Origin: Effrenium voratum
Lineage: Eukaryota > Sar > Dinophyceae > Suessiales > Symbiodiniaceae
Direction: 5' to 3'
Assembly (NCBI GenBank): GCA_963377175.1
Contig: CAUJNA010001835.1
Span: 413,501 to 477,500 of the forward strand
Length of the DNA: 64,000 bases
Part shown: piece by piece, positions 37,428 to 50,304 of the stretch
Layout of the letters: each line of letters opens with the position of its first letter
Position numbering within the stretch: position 1 is the first letter of the stretch
The notes under the pieces: model-generated
Told to the model about the DNA's origin: nothing
The model's input: only the letters and a program-made list of their open reading frames with translations
Database searches by the model: none
Position numbers and translations under genes: made by a program

Positions 37428-38351
37428 CTGAGAAACACAGCCCAGGGTTCCGAGTTGCTTTGTGCGCGGCTGGGAACCTCTTCCGCGTCATACATTCTGT
37501 CCCCAAAACCAGTGGTCTCCCTTTCATCGAAAAAAGACGAGACACCCAAATAAGGCCTTCATAAGGGTGGGAAATAAACACTAGGACATACAAAGCCTTT
37601 CAAGGGCCAGTTCGCTCCCTTAACATGCAAAAACCTCGGCAACCCGGTGGCCATACGATTTAAAGTCAACATTCAATGTTTTGTTCATCATTTCAGTCCA
37701 AAGCAATGTACTCAAGATGGTACCCAACCGCCAAACGGTCAACCAGTGATGCTACGGTTGCTCTTGAAGAGGAATCCTTCCTCTTAAAGATGTACCATGG
37801 TAGCTAACCTTCACCCAGTCATGTCATCCAATTCAATCATATTTCGTTTTCATAGGCTCGCAGGATCCGGACTTCGGGGCTTCCTTCCCGCATCTGGCGC
37901 CTCAAAATCGAGGTCCCTTGAGGTCCCACAACTTCCAATGGAGGTCCCTTTGCCCCCTTTTGGGTCCCAACTCTGATGCTTCGGGTTGCAACCCCTGGAC
38001 CGAGGCCCCAGCGCCACGTAGATGAACTCTTTGGCCAGAGCCAAGTCCAAGGTGGTCCTCGCGTCAGCCCACCGAAAATTCCAGGGCCATGTGCATGGTT
38101 CGTTCTGGAAAACTGAGGGAATGGCATTTCTTTAAACAAACCAACTTGACGTGCCAAATGACTGGATGGACGAAACGGCACTAGAAAAGCCACAAGAACA
38201 AGCCAAAAACCAGCTCTTCAGTGACCCTGGTAGAAAAGAGGCACGTTCTCAGGGTTGACCATCTTTCCTGGGAAGCCCGCCAACAAGGGGAAAGAGATCA
38301 GGGGCCATACCCATTTTCGATTCGGGTCCGGTAGCTCTATTTTGGCTGAGA

Positions 38352-38440
38352 GTCAAGCGGTTCAGCTCGCTTGCGGCGCCGGCGCTCGCTTGCAGCGCCA
38401 AAGGCGTGAGGCGACCCGATAAGACTTGGATGGCGACGAC
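38352..38440 (-). CDS. candidate exon, unknown product
   Basis: Minus strand: acceptor gcctggcag, then gtcgtcgcc. The peptide reads VVAIQVLSGRLTPLALQASA, then GAASELNRLTLSQ. About 74% of third codon positions are G or C. The donor is unclear, with candidates at gcgagc or gcttga. No family is recognised. Confidence 0.42.
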
Positions 38441-38459
38441 CTGCCAGGCGAATATCCTA

Positions 38460-38590
38460 CTGGGAGCCCCGAATTGATAAACTATTGTACTAGGGGGGAA
38501 AGTGCCACTCTTGGTGGGGATCCACCACTTTTGGAGGGGTCCAAATTCACTAGCAGGACAGGTTGATTCATCAGGGGTCAATAAGTATGG
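38460..38590. mobile_element. diverged family B element
   Basis: Resembles family B in order of motifs (aattgataaac, ggggatccaccactttt, ttgattcatcaggggtcaat) but the termini have decayed. It immediately follows the candidate exon at 38352-38440 on the plus coordinate. Confidence 0.4.
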
Positions 38591-39104
38591 CTGTCAAGGC
38601 CCCAATCCGAGCAGGCACTGACGACTTTAGAGGCTTCGGTCCCGTTTTTTGCGTCGGACAGGGTTCCCTTTGCCTTTCTTTGGGGCGGGGGGTGGGGGGA
38701 GATTTGGTCTTTTGGCGACAATGACACGGGAAATATTACTCAGTGCTTCCAAAGCTTCCACAAGCAAGCGTCGCCCAGTTCTTCTGAAGCAGGCGGTGAC
38801 CGCTTTACATGGTTTTCTCTGGTTGCCTATGGTGAGTGGAAGTAATTGTTGAGGATTCGATGTCTGAAAAGATGATATTGGTGTGTTTGATGATACTTGT
38901 TGTTGGGCTGTTTCGCGGAACACAAGGAATGCGGTCTTGAGACACTGGCCAAACATCGAGCATTTCTGTCCACCAACTATTTATCAGTGTGTCTAACTTA
39001 TGCCAATCCCACTCTCGGCATGGATTGGCCGGAACAAAGTCAACACTTGTTGCTTGACACCCCAATGAGCTTCCCAACAATGTACAAACTGCAGAAACTG
39101 GGGT

Positions 39105-39235
39105 AATGTTGACCCAGGATTCATAAACCCGTCCCATCAGTCGGGGGGTGTTCCCTCCAAAAGTGATGAATCCCCACTAAAAGGGGACACTCCCCTATTG
39201 ATCAACCGGGGGTTTATTAATCCGGGGTTAACATT
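39105..39235. mobile_element. MITE-like inverted-repeat element, family B copy 2
   Basis: Begins aatgttgacccaggattcat and ends with attaatccggggttaacatt. Ends pair imperfectly over about 27 bp. The interior has gggtgttccctccaaaagtg, shared with 18.6 and 19.6 kb. Length 131 bp, no coding capacity. Confidence 0.8.
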
Positions 39236-39344
39236 AAGGGGTACGTCACCCTACTATCCCTACTCCATGATTCATAGCACCTGGCTGGGGACCCAGAGCT
39301 CAAGCCTTGTCATGGTCCCGGCCACCAGCGTAGATGTAGCCTCA

Positions 39345-39800
39345 AGATGCAAATTCTGCCAGGATGGCAACTGAGAGAGGCATCATACGAAAGGCACGGC
39401 CTTCACAAGATCCAATGATTCCTCCGTGGGTTTGGTACCCAATGGAACCACCCCAAATACAAACCAAAAAGGACCCTGGCAAAGGGTTACCTACTGTGGA
39501 TGGACAAAATCTTACACCACCAAAAAACCCCTGGTTTCTGATGATTTCCCTGTAAATACGAACGAATGATTTCATTCCGTTCGAATTAGACTTCGCAGCC
39601 CACATGGAGGCCTTTGTCCTGGGATCCAAAGGCAACAAATGCGTTAAACGGGCTACGCGGAGTTTTGGCCTGCGAGCGAAGAGCTGCTTCGGGGTTTGGG
39701 ATCTTGAGCCCTTGACCGTTTCCGTTGCCACTGTGACAACATGTGACAACCTACGCCCCTGCTTGGCGATCCAAAAGCCTGCCATTGGTAGGATCGGAAT
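39345..39800 (-). CDS. candidate split coding region interrupted by a family A element
   Basis: The minus strand is open for 178 codons (39878-39342). Two protein-like parts, about 39800-39565 (GRRLSHVVTVATETVKGSRS, PRTKASMWAAKSNSNG) and about 39490-39345 (GSIGYQTHGGIIGSCEGRAF, MMPLSVAILAEFA), are separated by a partial family A element. That element contributes a GTATTTAC start and a CCACAGTAG end in this orientation, which would serve as splice sites. Whether this is a real gene or an accidental open frame is uncertain. Confidence 0.3.
39493..39560. mobile_element. family A MITE, partial
   Basis: The left terminus tactgtggatggacaaaatc is intact, with caccaccaaaaaacccctgg and tttccctgtaaatacgaacg following. 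The right half is replaced by gaacgaatgatttcattccg, which is itself nearly palindromic. Confidence 0.7.
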
Positions 39801-40610
39801 CTCCTGAGGGGGACCCCTTTGCTGGGTTCCATGTTGGTTCGTAAAGGGAGTATACAAGTGAGTGGGACATCTGAGCAAGGCAACCTTTTGAGTTCAAACA
39901 CATGTTTCCGCTTCAACGAAATGTTCCCGTATTAAAGACCAATCATAACATGGGCGTGTCGTTCTGTTGGGGACCCCAACATGGCGGGGATTCCATTTAG
40001 TTTCCCCGGAATTAACAAAATCCACGAAACCCCCAGTATCTTTCATCTGCCTGAGGAGCCCTTCAACAAAGAGATCATTACTGGTCTCGACCGTGTCCAT
40101 CTCACTTCACACCCACGCAGGAATGACAAAGAGACCGTGATACCTACTTATCCATTGTCAAGGGCCCTCTTTCCAAGGGGTCTCCTGGAAAGCAATCAAG
40201 CATGTCCAGTCATAGACTCCCTGAAATTAAAACCAACAAGAGGAAATAATGTTCTTAAGCAAATGGAAGGTTGACGTTTTTCTTGGGCCCAGGCCAAGAG
40301 TTCTTACCGTGGAAAACCACCCGGGACGATCACTTGAAACAAACGAGACGAACTCGCCATCTCGGATGTTCAACCAAGTTCGTAGCTTGTTGCCATGGTT
40401 CTAACTTGGGTACTTGGGGTGTCCAAAAAACATTGGGGACCCCCAAACATGGCTGGCCTTTGCTTCACCTGTGAACCAACCCCAACGGGTCTGAGAAAAC
40501 GAAACACCCGTGCTCGCTGATTCACCAACTCACTTCCGATCCAGTGGACTGGCCCAATCTTGTCGCTTGCCACTAAAATGGTCCAGCTTCCCCAAACCCC
40601 ATCTGCCTAA

Positions 40611-41010
40611 GCCCCCTCAAAAAAAAAAACAACAAAACTGATTCCGCACAAGCCCCCTGAAACTCAAACAAACGATTCCGCTTAAGCCCCCTGAAAACAA
40701 CACAACACAGGCAAAAAAAAAAACGCTTAAGCCCCCTGAAAAAAACAAAAAAAAACAACAATAACATCGATTCCGCTTGAGCCCCCTAAAAAAACAACAA
40801 CAATAAACATGATTCCGCTTCAGCCCCCTGAAGAAACATAGAAAACAACAACAATAAAATCGATTCCGCTTGAGCCAAACAAAAAACGAACAAGAACATC
40901 GATTCCGCTTGAGTCCCCCCCCAAAAAAAAACAAAACACCAATAACATTGATTCTGCTCAAGCCCCCTGAAGAAAAAGAAAGGAAAAAACAACAATAAAC
41001 TCGAATCCCT
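40611..41010 (+). repeat. minisatellite, ATTCCGCTTGAGCCCCCTGA unit
   Basis: About nine copies of gattccgcttragccccctg are joined by variable A/AC-rich spacers (aaaaaacaacaacaata), giving periods of roughly 34-55 bp. Copies differ at one to several positions. On the minus strand the array reads as cysteine/phenylalanine-rich open frames, which are artefacts. Confidence 0.85.
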
Positions 41011-41027
41011 TCCAAACCACCAGGAAC

Positions 41028-41156
41028 TCTGGCAGTGAGCCTCGGCCAAGGCGCCGTTCCTCGCCACCAAGCTGGTGACCGCGAAGCCCAGGCTGAAGCG
41101 ACGAGGCAGCACCGTGCGAAAGCCCAGGCGGCGGTGGCATTGCGTCACCACGTCGC
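41028..41156 (-). CDS. candidate exon with strong codon bias, unknown product
   Basis: Minus strand: acceptor aaccttag, then gcgacgtgg. Possible donors are a GC site at gccgag/gctcac or a GT site at tgccaga/gttcc, the latter giving 129 nt. The peptide reads DVVTQCHRRLGFRTVLPRRF, then SLGFAVTSLVARNGALAEAHC, with alternating hydrophobic residues. About 88% of third positions are G or C, the strongest bias of any segment examined. It abuts the minisatellite 40611-41010, which would lie in its downstream intron. No family recognised. Confidence 0.55.
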
Positions 41157-41868
41157 CTAAGGTTTGGTTCTACGCCTGGGGTTGGCCCAAAGGTTGGGCT
41201 TAAGGCAAAAACCCAACTGCCACATGAAAGTAACCTAAGTGGTTTCCAACCACGCCTGGGAAGCCCAGCTTTGGGTCAAAAGGCAAAAACCCAACTGCCA
41301 CAAAGTAAGCTAAGTGGTCTTTCAAATTAAGGCTGACCCAATTCAAATGAAAGCAACCGAACGGCATTGATCTGGTCAGCTTCTCTCTTGGCGGTTTGGA
41401 GTGGTTTTTGGAGGTGTGCTGCGGGCGGTTTCCCATTTGCCCCGCTACACAAACCAGCGGTTAAAACCCACCCATCCAAACCACCCAAGGGTTGCCTGAC
41501 CAGTTCTTGTCCCGTGCACCCACATAAAAATACATGTTCAACTCTTGTCCATTTGGGTGTCTTCTTTCTTTGGCCACCACCTTTTTTGGTGGTTTTCAAG
41601 GAACAAACCCCGTGCAAAAACATATATTATTATATGTATATATATATATATATATTATTATTATGTATTTGGTTGGGGGGGCCCTAAAAGAGACGCATCT
41701 TTATTGAGTCTACCGTTTAAAAATAAGCTATTTGGCAGGAGGCAACAAAAGGGAATTTCCATGTCACCTCATGGAGAGGCAGGCTTTAATGGGACGACGG
41801 GCTGCTCGGAAAGACCGTGCGGCAATTTGTTTGAAGATTACAGCCCGACCAACCAACCAAGCAACCCG

Positions 41869-41940
41869 CCAACCAACCAACCAACCAACCAACCAACCAA
41901 CCAACCAACCAACCAACCAACCAACCAACCAACCAACCAA
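41869..41940 (+). repeat. CCAA tetranucleotide microsatellite
   Basis: About 18 uninterrupted CCAA units, preceded by interrupted ones from 41846. Gives PTNQ and GWLV repeat open frames on the two strands, which are artefacts. Confidence 0.95.
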
Positions 41941-42989
41941 AGACTTCGGGGAAGCATGGGTGTGATGGTTTTTTTGCAGACTCCTTGGTGGACATAATCT
42001 AGATAAATGTATGCCCAGGGAAGGTGCTCCGGATATCCAGTGCAAAGCTCACTCAGTTGGGAAGCAATGGGCATTAGTCATTTTAGTTTGGCTAGTTTGG
42101 TTGGATCTGGCTTGGTTCCCTGGAAAACAGTGGAACCATTTCAGAGAACACGTGACGTGATATTTGATTAGGGGCCGGGGGCGGAAGGGTCCCAGTCTTT
42201 TTATCCGCTATGGTCTAGTTCTCTGGCCAGGGAACGCAAAAATAACCTTGTCACCAACTCTACTACCCCTTGATTTGGCCGAGCAAGGCGTCTTTCATAG
42301 TCCATAGGTTGCCAACAGCACTTTTTTTGGAACCCTGGTGGCGCTTGCCGTGTTTGCAGGTCCAAAAAGATCCCCACGTGAGTCACAACCAATACCCGCT
42401 CCAAAAATGGTCGACCCAGAACCATGTAAAGAACTAAGAAGGCGGGTATCCGCCGAGAGCCGCAGCTATGGCTGGGATCGTCCCTTACCAACCTTCACTT
42501 CCCCAAATCGGTTTTGATTGCACGGGGCTCACGTCCACTCCTCACGCGCTAGCTGAGTTCAAAAGACTCAGCTTCCCTCCAATTGCCTGGTCATGGGAGC
42601 CCATTCTGGGATTGGTGAATTCACCACCAACTGAAAGGAACCTATTATACTATTTTAGTGGCTGGATTGAATCGGATGTTCACTGGACGAAACTTGGATT
42701 TTGAGCCATGGCCAATGGGTTTGGAGCCCGATGGTTTGAAGAACCACGGGGTTCAAATCCAAATCCAAACCGGGCTCCAAACCACCAACCTGACGGGTTG
42801 ACCGGTTACTGAACTGGGGTTGTAGGCTACCTTGAACAACAAAAATTCGCCTCGGCCCCAAAGGGGCCAAGGGCGCTCAGATCTCTTCTCCAAAGAGAAT
42901 CTTCGCTTTTCCCCCCACCCCCCCCACCCATGTCGGCTGGCCCAAAATCCTGTCTGGTGGGCCTTGAAATTTTTTCGGTGTCCAGCTCC

Positions 42990-43415
42990 ATGGGTCCATT
43001 TTTGTCGAAAATGTGCTGACAATTGCCAAGTCATCCAACAGGCCCAGCCTTCGGCGCAGTCTACTGGTCTCAAGGTACGCCAGCCTGAGACTAGCCTCAG
43101 GCCCAGTCCCTCAGCCCGCCCAAGCACAGCTCAGCCCAGCCCGCCCAGCCGAAGTTCCAGGCGCAACCAACAGCGTAGTCCGGCTGCCCAGCTAGCTTCA
43201 GGCCCAGCCCAACCAGCAACCCGCCTAAGCAAACCCCACCCAAGCCCACCCTGTTTGAGACTCGCAGGCCTCAGCCTATCTAGCGCCGAGACTGCCTCAC
43301 CAGCCTGGGCTCATCTAGCGTCTAGCCCAGCCCAGTCCGCCTGCTGGCCAGGCCTGTCTGACGTGTCTGAAACTGGCCTCAGGCCCAGCCCAGCCATAGC
43401 CCAGCCCCCTCAGTG
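42990..43415 (+). repeat. CCAGC/CAGCCC-rich low-complexity tract
   Basis: Degenerate repetition of cagcccagcccgcccagcc and cctcaggcccagccc motifs over about 400 bp. The cctcaggcccagc block occurs at 43095, 43196 and 43377, suggesting an old longer repeat unit. Confidence 0.7.
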
Positions 43416-44304
43416 CGGCTGCATGGAGGTTTGTATTCCCACCATGTACCTGTCTTGGGCTGAGCAACCGAGCAAGAAATGTATGTCATGGCAAGCCGCC
43501 AGCCACGTGAAATGGAGGTGCCCAAACACCCAAGTTGGTCTTGGTTGTTCAGGACACCAATTATTGTTCCCCTTTTTATGGAGGCCAAGCCCCACTAAAA
43601 ATGCTCATCCCCAGAAAGAGGTCCTTTTTTTCCAAGGGCACTGAGCAGCTGAGATAGTCTTGGTTTTGGATTTCAAACCTTCCGAGCAGGACGGCTTCCG
43701 AACATCGAACTAGCACGGGCGAACTGGTGCGGTCACAAGCTTTCAGTAGGATTCGGACCTTCCCAACACTGGATTTCGGTGTTCCTGACCCTTCCCTCAA
43801 ACTAGGCTGGGCCGAGGCGGGCAACGCGAAGCGTTTACAATTACCTCATGATGCTGGATGAATCATGTGAGTTGTGTAGCCCCCTTAGTAGGAATCCTCC
43901 GTCGGCTCCTTCCGTTCTGCTTTTTTGGTTTTATTTTCGGTACCATAGGGGCCTAACAAAGTAGGATGGAGTGTGGGGTATTTGCAACAATGTGTGCTAT
44001 CGTTGTAGCAGTATATCAATCGCAATTTTGGCCCTTACATTTCTGACTTTTATGGTTGCTATTCCTCCCAAAATTTTGACTATTTTGGACCATCTTGGTT
44101 CATTCCCCCAAAAGGCCCCTCACTTCCACCCCAATCTTGGGAGATTCCGCTGTTGGGCAGCCCTTGACAACCATAGGATGAACCCAGACCTCCGCAGATT
44201 TCCATTGAACAAGGGGTACTGATTCTGTTTGGGCCATTGATTTTATGTGGCTAAACCCCCCTCCCAAAAAGAACTGGCTGGTGTGTGGAAAGCGCCACTT
44301 TGCT

Positions 44305-44395
44305 CATTGGGTGTGTCTTTTTTGAGGGTACCCCTTCTTTGTGGTTTTTTAAAGGGAAACTAACAGACCAACCACCGTTTTGGGTTTTTTTTTAC
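44305..44395 (+). repeat. dispersed repeat, family F (representative copy)
   Basis: Carries the family order gtgtgtcttttttgagggta, cccctt, gtggttttttaaagggaaac and accaccgttttggg. Other copies: 13720-13815, 15930-16010, 21695-21840, 23495-23545, 26505-26580, 41550-41620, 47595-47650, 48060-48180, 48245-48345, 52945-53030 on plus; 13095-13205 and 57175-57255 on minus. It is one of the most abundant repeats in the window. No clear terminal inverted repeat or coding capacity. Confidence 0.65.
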
Positions 44396-44637
44396 AGGTA
44401 TCCATTTGCTCGTTTGTAAGTGATCATCCATTTCCTGCTTTGCGATCCGTCCCTTCAGTCAGGAAAGGGATGAATCGACCAGTTAAAGGCAATTCCGTTT
44501 TGAGGTCCAACCTAAACCAATGGAGGTCCCTTTCCCCTTTGGAAGGTCTTAGGTTAGATGTAAAAAAGCCTTTGAAACAGCTAGCGCTAGTGTTTGTCAT
44601 CAAATAGCCACAATGACCGACAAGAACCATCGCGCAC

Positions 44638-44755
44638 CACAGTTCAAGTCGCCGTTTTGGAGTCCCATGATGACATTGCCCCTCAGCACAGCGATGCTCA
44701 ACACCACATCGGTGACTTCCGGCGGCTTGATCCTTAGCCAGCGGATCGCGCTGAC
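44638..44755 (-). CDS. candidate exon, WD40-like blade
   Basis: Minus strand: canonical acceptor (cacattcag, then gtcagcgcg) and GT donor (gaactgtg, then gtgcgc) bound 118 nt. The peptide reads VSAIRWLRIKPPEVTDVVLS, then IAVLRGNVIMGLQNGDLNC. The second half has the beta-strand and turn pattern of a WD40 blade (hydrophobic-hydrophobic-G-x-x-N-G-x-hydrophobic), a scaffold fold for protein binding. About 78% of third positions are G or C. The 1.6-kb simple repeat 44760-46350 lies directly upstream in the sense direction, so it would sit at the 3' end of the preceding intron. The fold assignment is inference from pattern only. Confidence 0.55.
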
Positions 44756-44759
44756 CTGA

Positions 44760-46350
<1,591 letters not shown>

Positions 46351-46785
46351 TCCCCAGATAGCTGAAAGCTATAGGGGTTCTAACTTCTAATAAAGAAGGG
46401 AAAGTGATTTGCGAGATTGAGGGCCGGGTGCTGCGGGGCATGCAGTTTGGGGTGCTGGTGGAGGTGCTGTTTGCGAGCTTGACGGCCGGGTGCTAGGGAG
46501 CATGCAGTTTGCAGTGCTGGTGGAGGTGCTGTTTTGCGAGATTGACGGCCAAGTGCTAGGGGTCATGTAGTTTGGGGTGCTGGTGGAGGTGCTTTTTTGC
46601 GAGATTGACGGCCGGGTGCTGGAGGGCATGCAGTTTCGGGTGCTGGTGGAGCTGTTTAAGGCGCTGATGGACAGCAGGGGGCCCCTCAGTTTGGGGTGCT
46701 GTTTGAGGTGCTGGTGATGGTGCAGGCGCATTCTTGCCAGATTGATGGCCGCATGCAGACGTTGTGGGCGCAATCTTGGTTTCTG
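46351..46785 (+). repeat. family G module: leader plus about 62-bp minisatellite
   Basis: Starts with ccccagatagctgaaagcta then taggggttctaact, followed by about six degenerate units of gcgagattgacggccgggtg, ctaggggcatgcagtttggg and gtgctggtggaggtgctg. It is the same arrangement as 14031-14390. Confidence 0.8.
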
Positions 46786-46786
46786 T

Positions 46787-46890
46787 TGACCCCTCTGCAA
46801 AAAGTTTAACTTTTTGTGGGTTTAGTGGAAAACCCCTTGATTTCCCAAAAAGTTAAAGTCTAAAGATCCAACCCAATAGCAGTCAAGATA
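46787..46890 (+). repeat. dispersed repeat, family C copy 2
   Basis: Nearly identical to 20383-20490. Here it sits inside a family G region, between 46351-46785 and a further family G stretch at 46895-47240. Confidence 0.8.
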
Positions 46891-46894
46891 ATTT

Positions 46895-47300
46895 TCGGAG
46901 ATTGCCGGCGGGTGCTAGGGGGCATGCAGTTTGGGGTGGTGGTGCAGGTGCTGTTTTGTGTTGCTGTTGGAGGTGCTGCTGACCGCGTGGGCTTATTTCC
47001 CAGATAACTGGAAACCACAGACTTGTAATGAAAAAGGCAAATTGTTTTGCAAGATCGACGGCTGGGAGCTAGGGGGCGTGCACTTTGTGGGACTGGCGCA
47101 GGTGCCGGTGCTCGGGGACGTGTCCGGTGCTGGCGCGGGTGCTGCGTTGGGGTGCTATTGGGGCTGCTGTTTTCCGGTGTTGGTGACGGTGCGGGCGCAT
47201 ATGGATGGCAGGGTGCTAGGGCGGGTGCTGTTTGGGGAATCGTGGTTGTCGCGTCATCATGATGCTGGCCGCAGCATCATGGTGCTGACAGCAGCACCAT
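46895..47300 (+). repeat. diverged family G stretch
   Basis: Contains ggtgctagggggcatgcagt, a second leader (cccagataactggaaacc), gcaagatcgacggctggga and tgatgctg repeats. The plus frame 46931-47302 includes FPDNWKPQTCNEKGKLFCKI, which looks protein-like, but the leader occurs in the other modules without an open frame, so it is treated as repeat. Confidence 0.5.
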
Positions 47301-48780
47301 GATGCTGTTGAACCGATTCGGACGTTGTTGCTGCTCTAGCTGTCGCGCGTAATGGTTCGTGGCTGCTGTATCATCATGATGTTGTCAACCACGTTATGAT
47401 GCTGCTGCAATCGCTGTGATGCCGTCGTGATGCTGTCAACATCACTAAGATGCTGTCAACATCATCATCATCATGCCGCGGGAGTCATTATGATGCTGCG
47501 TCATGGTTCGTAGCCGTGGTGTGCTATCTGGGGTCTATGCTTTTGTATTTTTTGTGTGTTTGTGTGTTTGTGGTGAGTGTGTGTGTGTGTGTGTTTTGTA
47601 GGGTACCTCTTTGGGGAGTTGTTTTCAATGGGAACCCAAGGCAAACCGAAGCCGTTGCGGTGCTCCCCTCAAACGAGCAATCCAAGTAATCCCATGAGGA
47701 AATTAAGATGCTGGGGCATTAAATTATTCGATATTTACCCAGCTAAGATCGATCTCCATCTTTTCTACCCTCGTCTACTCCCATCCCAGTCTGGCACACT
47801 AGCGGCTCAAAAAGATGCTGTCTGACGTGCGAAAGTGGCTGCCACTTACCTGTATCGCAACTGGGCCTTGTCCAACTTGCGTTAAGCGAACCAACTATTT
47901 GCTGATTATCTTTAGAACCAAACATTTTGCAAGTTGTGCAGTAGCTATCAAAGCCTTTGCTACTTTAGTTTCCAAATGTTTCCCCTAGTAACCAAAGACC
48001 TTGAATGTCTAGTTTTCACATGGTTCCCCTTGTGCCCACAGATTCTGCAACTTCAGTCTTCTAAGTGGGTCTGTCCTTTTTTGATGGGCACCTTTTTGTA
48101 GGGGGTAGGTTTAAATGGATACCCAAAGGGAAACCTGTTTCCTTCTTTGGATCCCCGTGTTCTAAGACACCCCCAAGTGGTGTCCGGTTTCCTAAGCGCC
48201 CTTTCATCGCTGGCATGGATCAGGACCAGCTGAGCCAGAGTCCATGGGGGCGTCTTTATTCTTGAGGGCACCCCTTTGTAGGTGGTTGAAAGGAACACCA
48301 AAAGGACAACCACCCTTGTGGGAATCTGGTTCCATTTTGGGCACCTAGTCTTGACCCACACCCAAATGGGAAGCCATGATCAAGCTCCCTTCTTGCGGAT
48401 TTCATGAGTGGTTGGTGAATTGCAATGTGAACCTAGATTATCCTGGTTGATTCACGAGGCTCGTTACTTTTGGAGTGCCTATCAAGAGGACGACGAGCTC
48501 ATTAATCCGGGGTCAATAGCACTGTCAAACTCCACGGGTAAGCGTGTGAGCTGCTGATAATGTGACCACCGCACACCGAGGGCGCAAACTGATGCAAAGC
48601 AACCAAAACCGATACCAATCACCCCGCAAAAGCAAGGGCACACCCGAACTACGCCGACAGACTCGCCCGTCTATGGGTAATTTGATCTTTCCTGCTGGCG
48701 CATGTTTCCGGGGTTTTGAAAGACTAAGAGCCAATTTTGGAGGCATTCGTCTCCCATTTCAGAGGCGCAAGAATGGTCCC

Positions 48781-48858
48781 TTTCTGGTAGGAAGCAATGC
48801 TGGAGTCAGAATCCTAACCTTTCTGGTAGGAAGCAATGCTGGAGTCAGAATCCTAACC
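48781..48858. repeat. 39-bp perfect tandem duplication
   Basis: The unit beginning tttctggtaggaagcaatgc and ending cctaacc occurs twice in succession without mismatch. It is probably recent. Confidence 0.9.
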
Positions 48859-49814
48859 TCTAATGAAGCTCCATGAAAAAAGTCCAGACAGGGCGTGAGC
48901 TTATGCTTCGCTGCTTCGTGGTCTCGCTCCCAACTTCCTCAGACCGCAGCTTTCTGACTTCCGTCGAGCTCATGTTTCAGCTCTCAAGTGGGCTCCCCCC
49001 TGACCTTTCCCACTGCTTCCAGTTACCGCTATAGTAAGTAACCCTTCAGGTTGCTTCCCTGGTTTTACATCATGGTTTTGCCTTACCTAACACACACTGG
49101 TTCGCTACCTTCTTGTCTCTGCCCAGGGGCTCGTACTGGGACCGCAAACGAAAACTTGGTCGACCTTGGAACTCAAGTACCTGGCGCTTCCGCTGAGAGT
49201 ACCGAGAGCCAGAAGGGTTGATGCAATAAAAAGGGCCGCAGAAATGAATGACGGTGTTCCTTTCTTGTTCCCTTTACACCCACCTTAAAAAGAAAAAAAT
49301 GCCACCATCCAGCGAATAGATTTCAGAAGGACATTCCATCAATCCAAAAAGAGCACCAAAGGAGCTTCACGGAGTGATGAAACTCTTTCTCCAATTCACC
49401 GAGTTGGCTCCTGACTGAAGGTCCCCTCCGCCAATTCGCTCGAATCGAACATTCTTCCACTACCCCCCAAGCCACACACACCCCCGTGCAAAACAAGGCT
49501 TGACACAGTCCCACTCGCTCAAAACAGGCTTTCAGCTCTGCCCACCGGAATCGTTTGAGAGTACGCCACCATCCCCCCGGGTCTGGAGGACCCTTTGACC
49601 ACGAAAGCTACCGTGTCTGAAATAGGGAACGCCAATAGCTTCCCTTTAAAGCCAGCCCTAATGCCCTCAAACAAAAGTGTGTATCAACGGGTCCTTCCGG
49701 GGCGTGGTTTGTGTTGGGGTTGCCAGGGCACATGTTGGTGCGGGTTTTGGAGGGATGGATGCTATACCAACATAAGCTTGAAAGGCAATACATACCCTTT
49801 ATACTCCATACCTC
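48859..49814. other. mostly unassigned
   Basis: The 48900-49210 stretch is pyrimidine-rich with no clear open frame. At 49345-49420 the minus strand could encode RSQLGELEKEFHHSVKLL between a cttcag acceptor and a gtgctc donor, a weak exon candidate. Nothing else was recognised. Confidence 0.3.
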
Positions 49815-50030
49815 CAAAACCCATACCTGAAACTGCCAACATGAAGGCGTCCATCTCCGAAACAACACCAAAAAAACAAACAAACAAACGCAAAAACCAT
49901 ACCTGAAACTGCCAACATGAGAGTGTCCATCTTCGAAAGACAAAAACAAAGCAACAAAACCGCCAAAAGCATACCCGAAACTGCCAACATGAGGGCGTCC
50001 ATTTCAAGAAAGAAACACAAAAAAACGAAA
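49815..50030 (+). repeat. three-copy minisatellite, about 86-bp unit
   Basis: Three copies of aaacccatacctgaaactgc, caacatgar and gcgtccatc are followed by AC-rich spacers at about 49815, 49893 and 49965. Unit lengths differ because the spacers vary. Confidence 0.8.
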
Positions 50031-50173
50031 AACGGGCAACCGACTAAACCGGTGAAACCCACGGGAGCCTGTACGGAGTACCAGGGGGTGGCTTCTGTGC
50101 TGTTCTCCAGCTGAAAGGCCTGCGAGTCGCCCAGGCAAAGAAATCGCCAGAGGAAGATCTGTTCAACCCTTGT

Positions 50174-50304
50174 TACTGTGGATGGACGAAATCCATTTCG
50201 CACCACCTAAGAAACCCTGGAATGGTGATTCCCCTGCAAATACCAACAAGCAATGGTTTCCCATGGTTTTTCAAAGTGGTGCAGGATTTCGTCCATCCAC
50301 AGTA
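50174..50304. mobile_element. TA-flanked MITE, family A best-preserved copy
   Basis: Left actgtggatggacgaaatcc and right ggatttcgtccatccacagt are exact reverse complements over 20 bp, with TA at both outer borders. Further inside, gcaccacc/ggtggtgc-type pairing continues. The body (gaaaccctggaatggtgatt, tgcaaataccaacaag, caatggtttcccatggtttt) matches copies at 12.9 and 56.9 kb. Length about 130 bp, non-autonomous. TA targets are typical of Tc1/mariner-like transposition, but no such transposase is in the window. Confidence 0.92.

Larger units (their letters stand above)
41157..44637. other. repeat-rich non-coding stretch
   Basis: Holds two direct copies of caaaaacccaactgccac text (41205-41310), family F (41550-41620, 44305-44395), a TA run (41637-41656), the CCAA array (41869-41940), another dispersed repeat (42595-42710, gggattggtgaattcacca) and a CCAGC-rich tract (42990-43415). 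The 270-codon plus frame 42832-43644 depends on that tract and is not accepted as a gene. Confidence 0.4.

Noticed and set aside
40863..40885. CTTGAGCCAAAC, similar to the reverse complement of the dinoflagellate spliced leader
   Set aside because: It is one variant of the minisatellite unit, with the match ending after about 11 bases and no downstream snRNA-like sequence.
42832..43644. 270-codon proline/serine-rich plus frame
   Set aside because: Produced by the CCAGC-rich tract, with no coding bias outside it.
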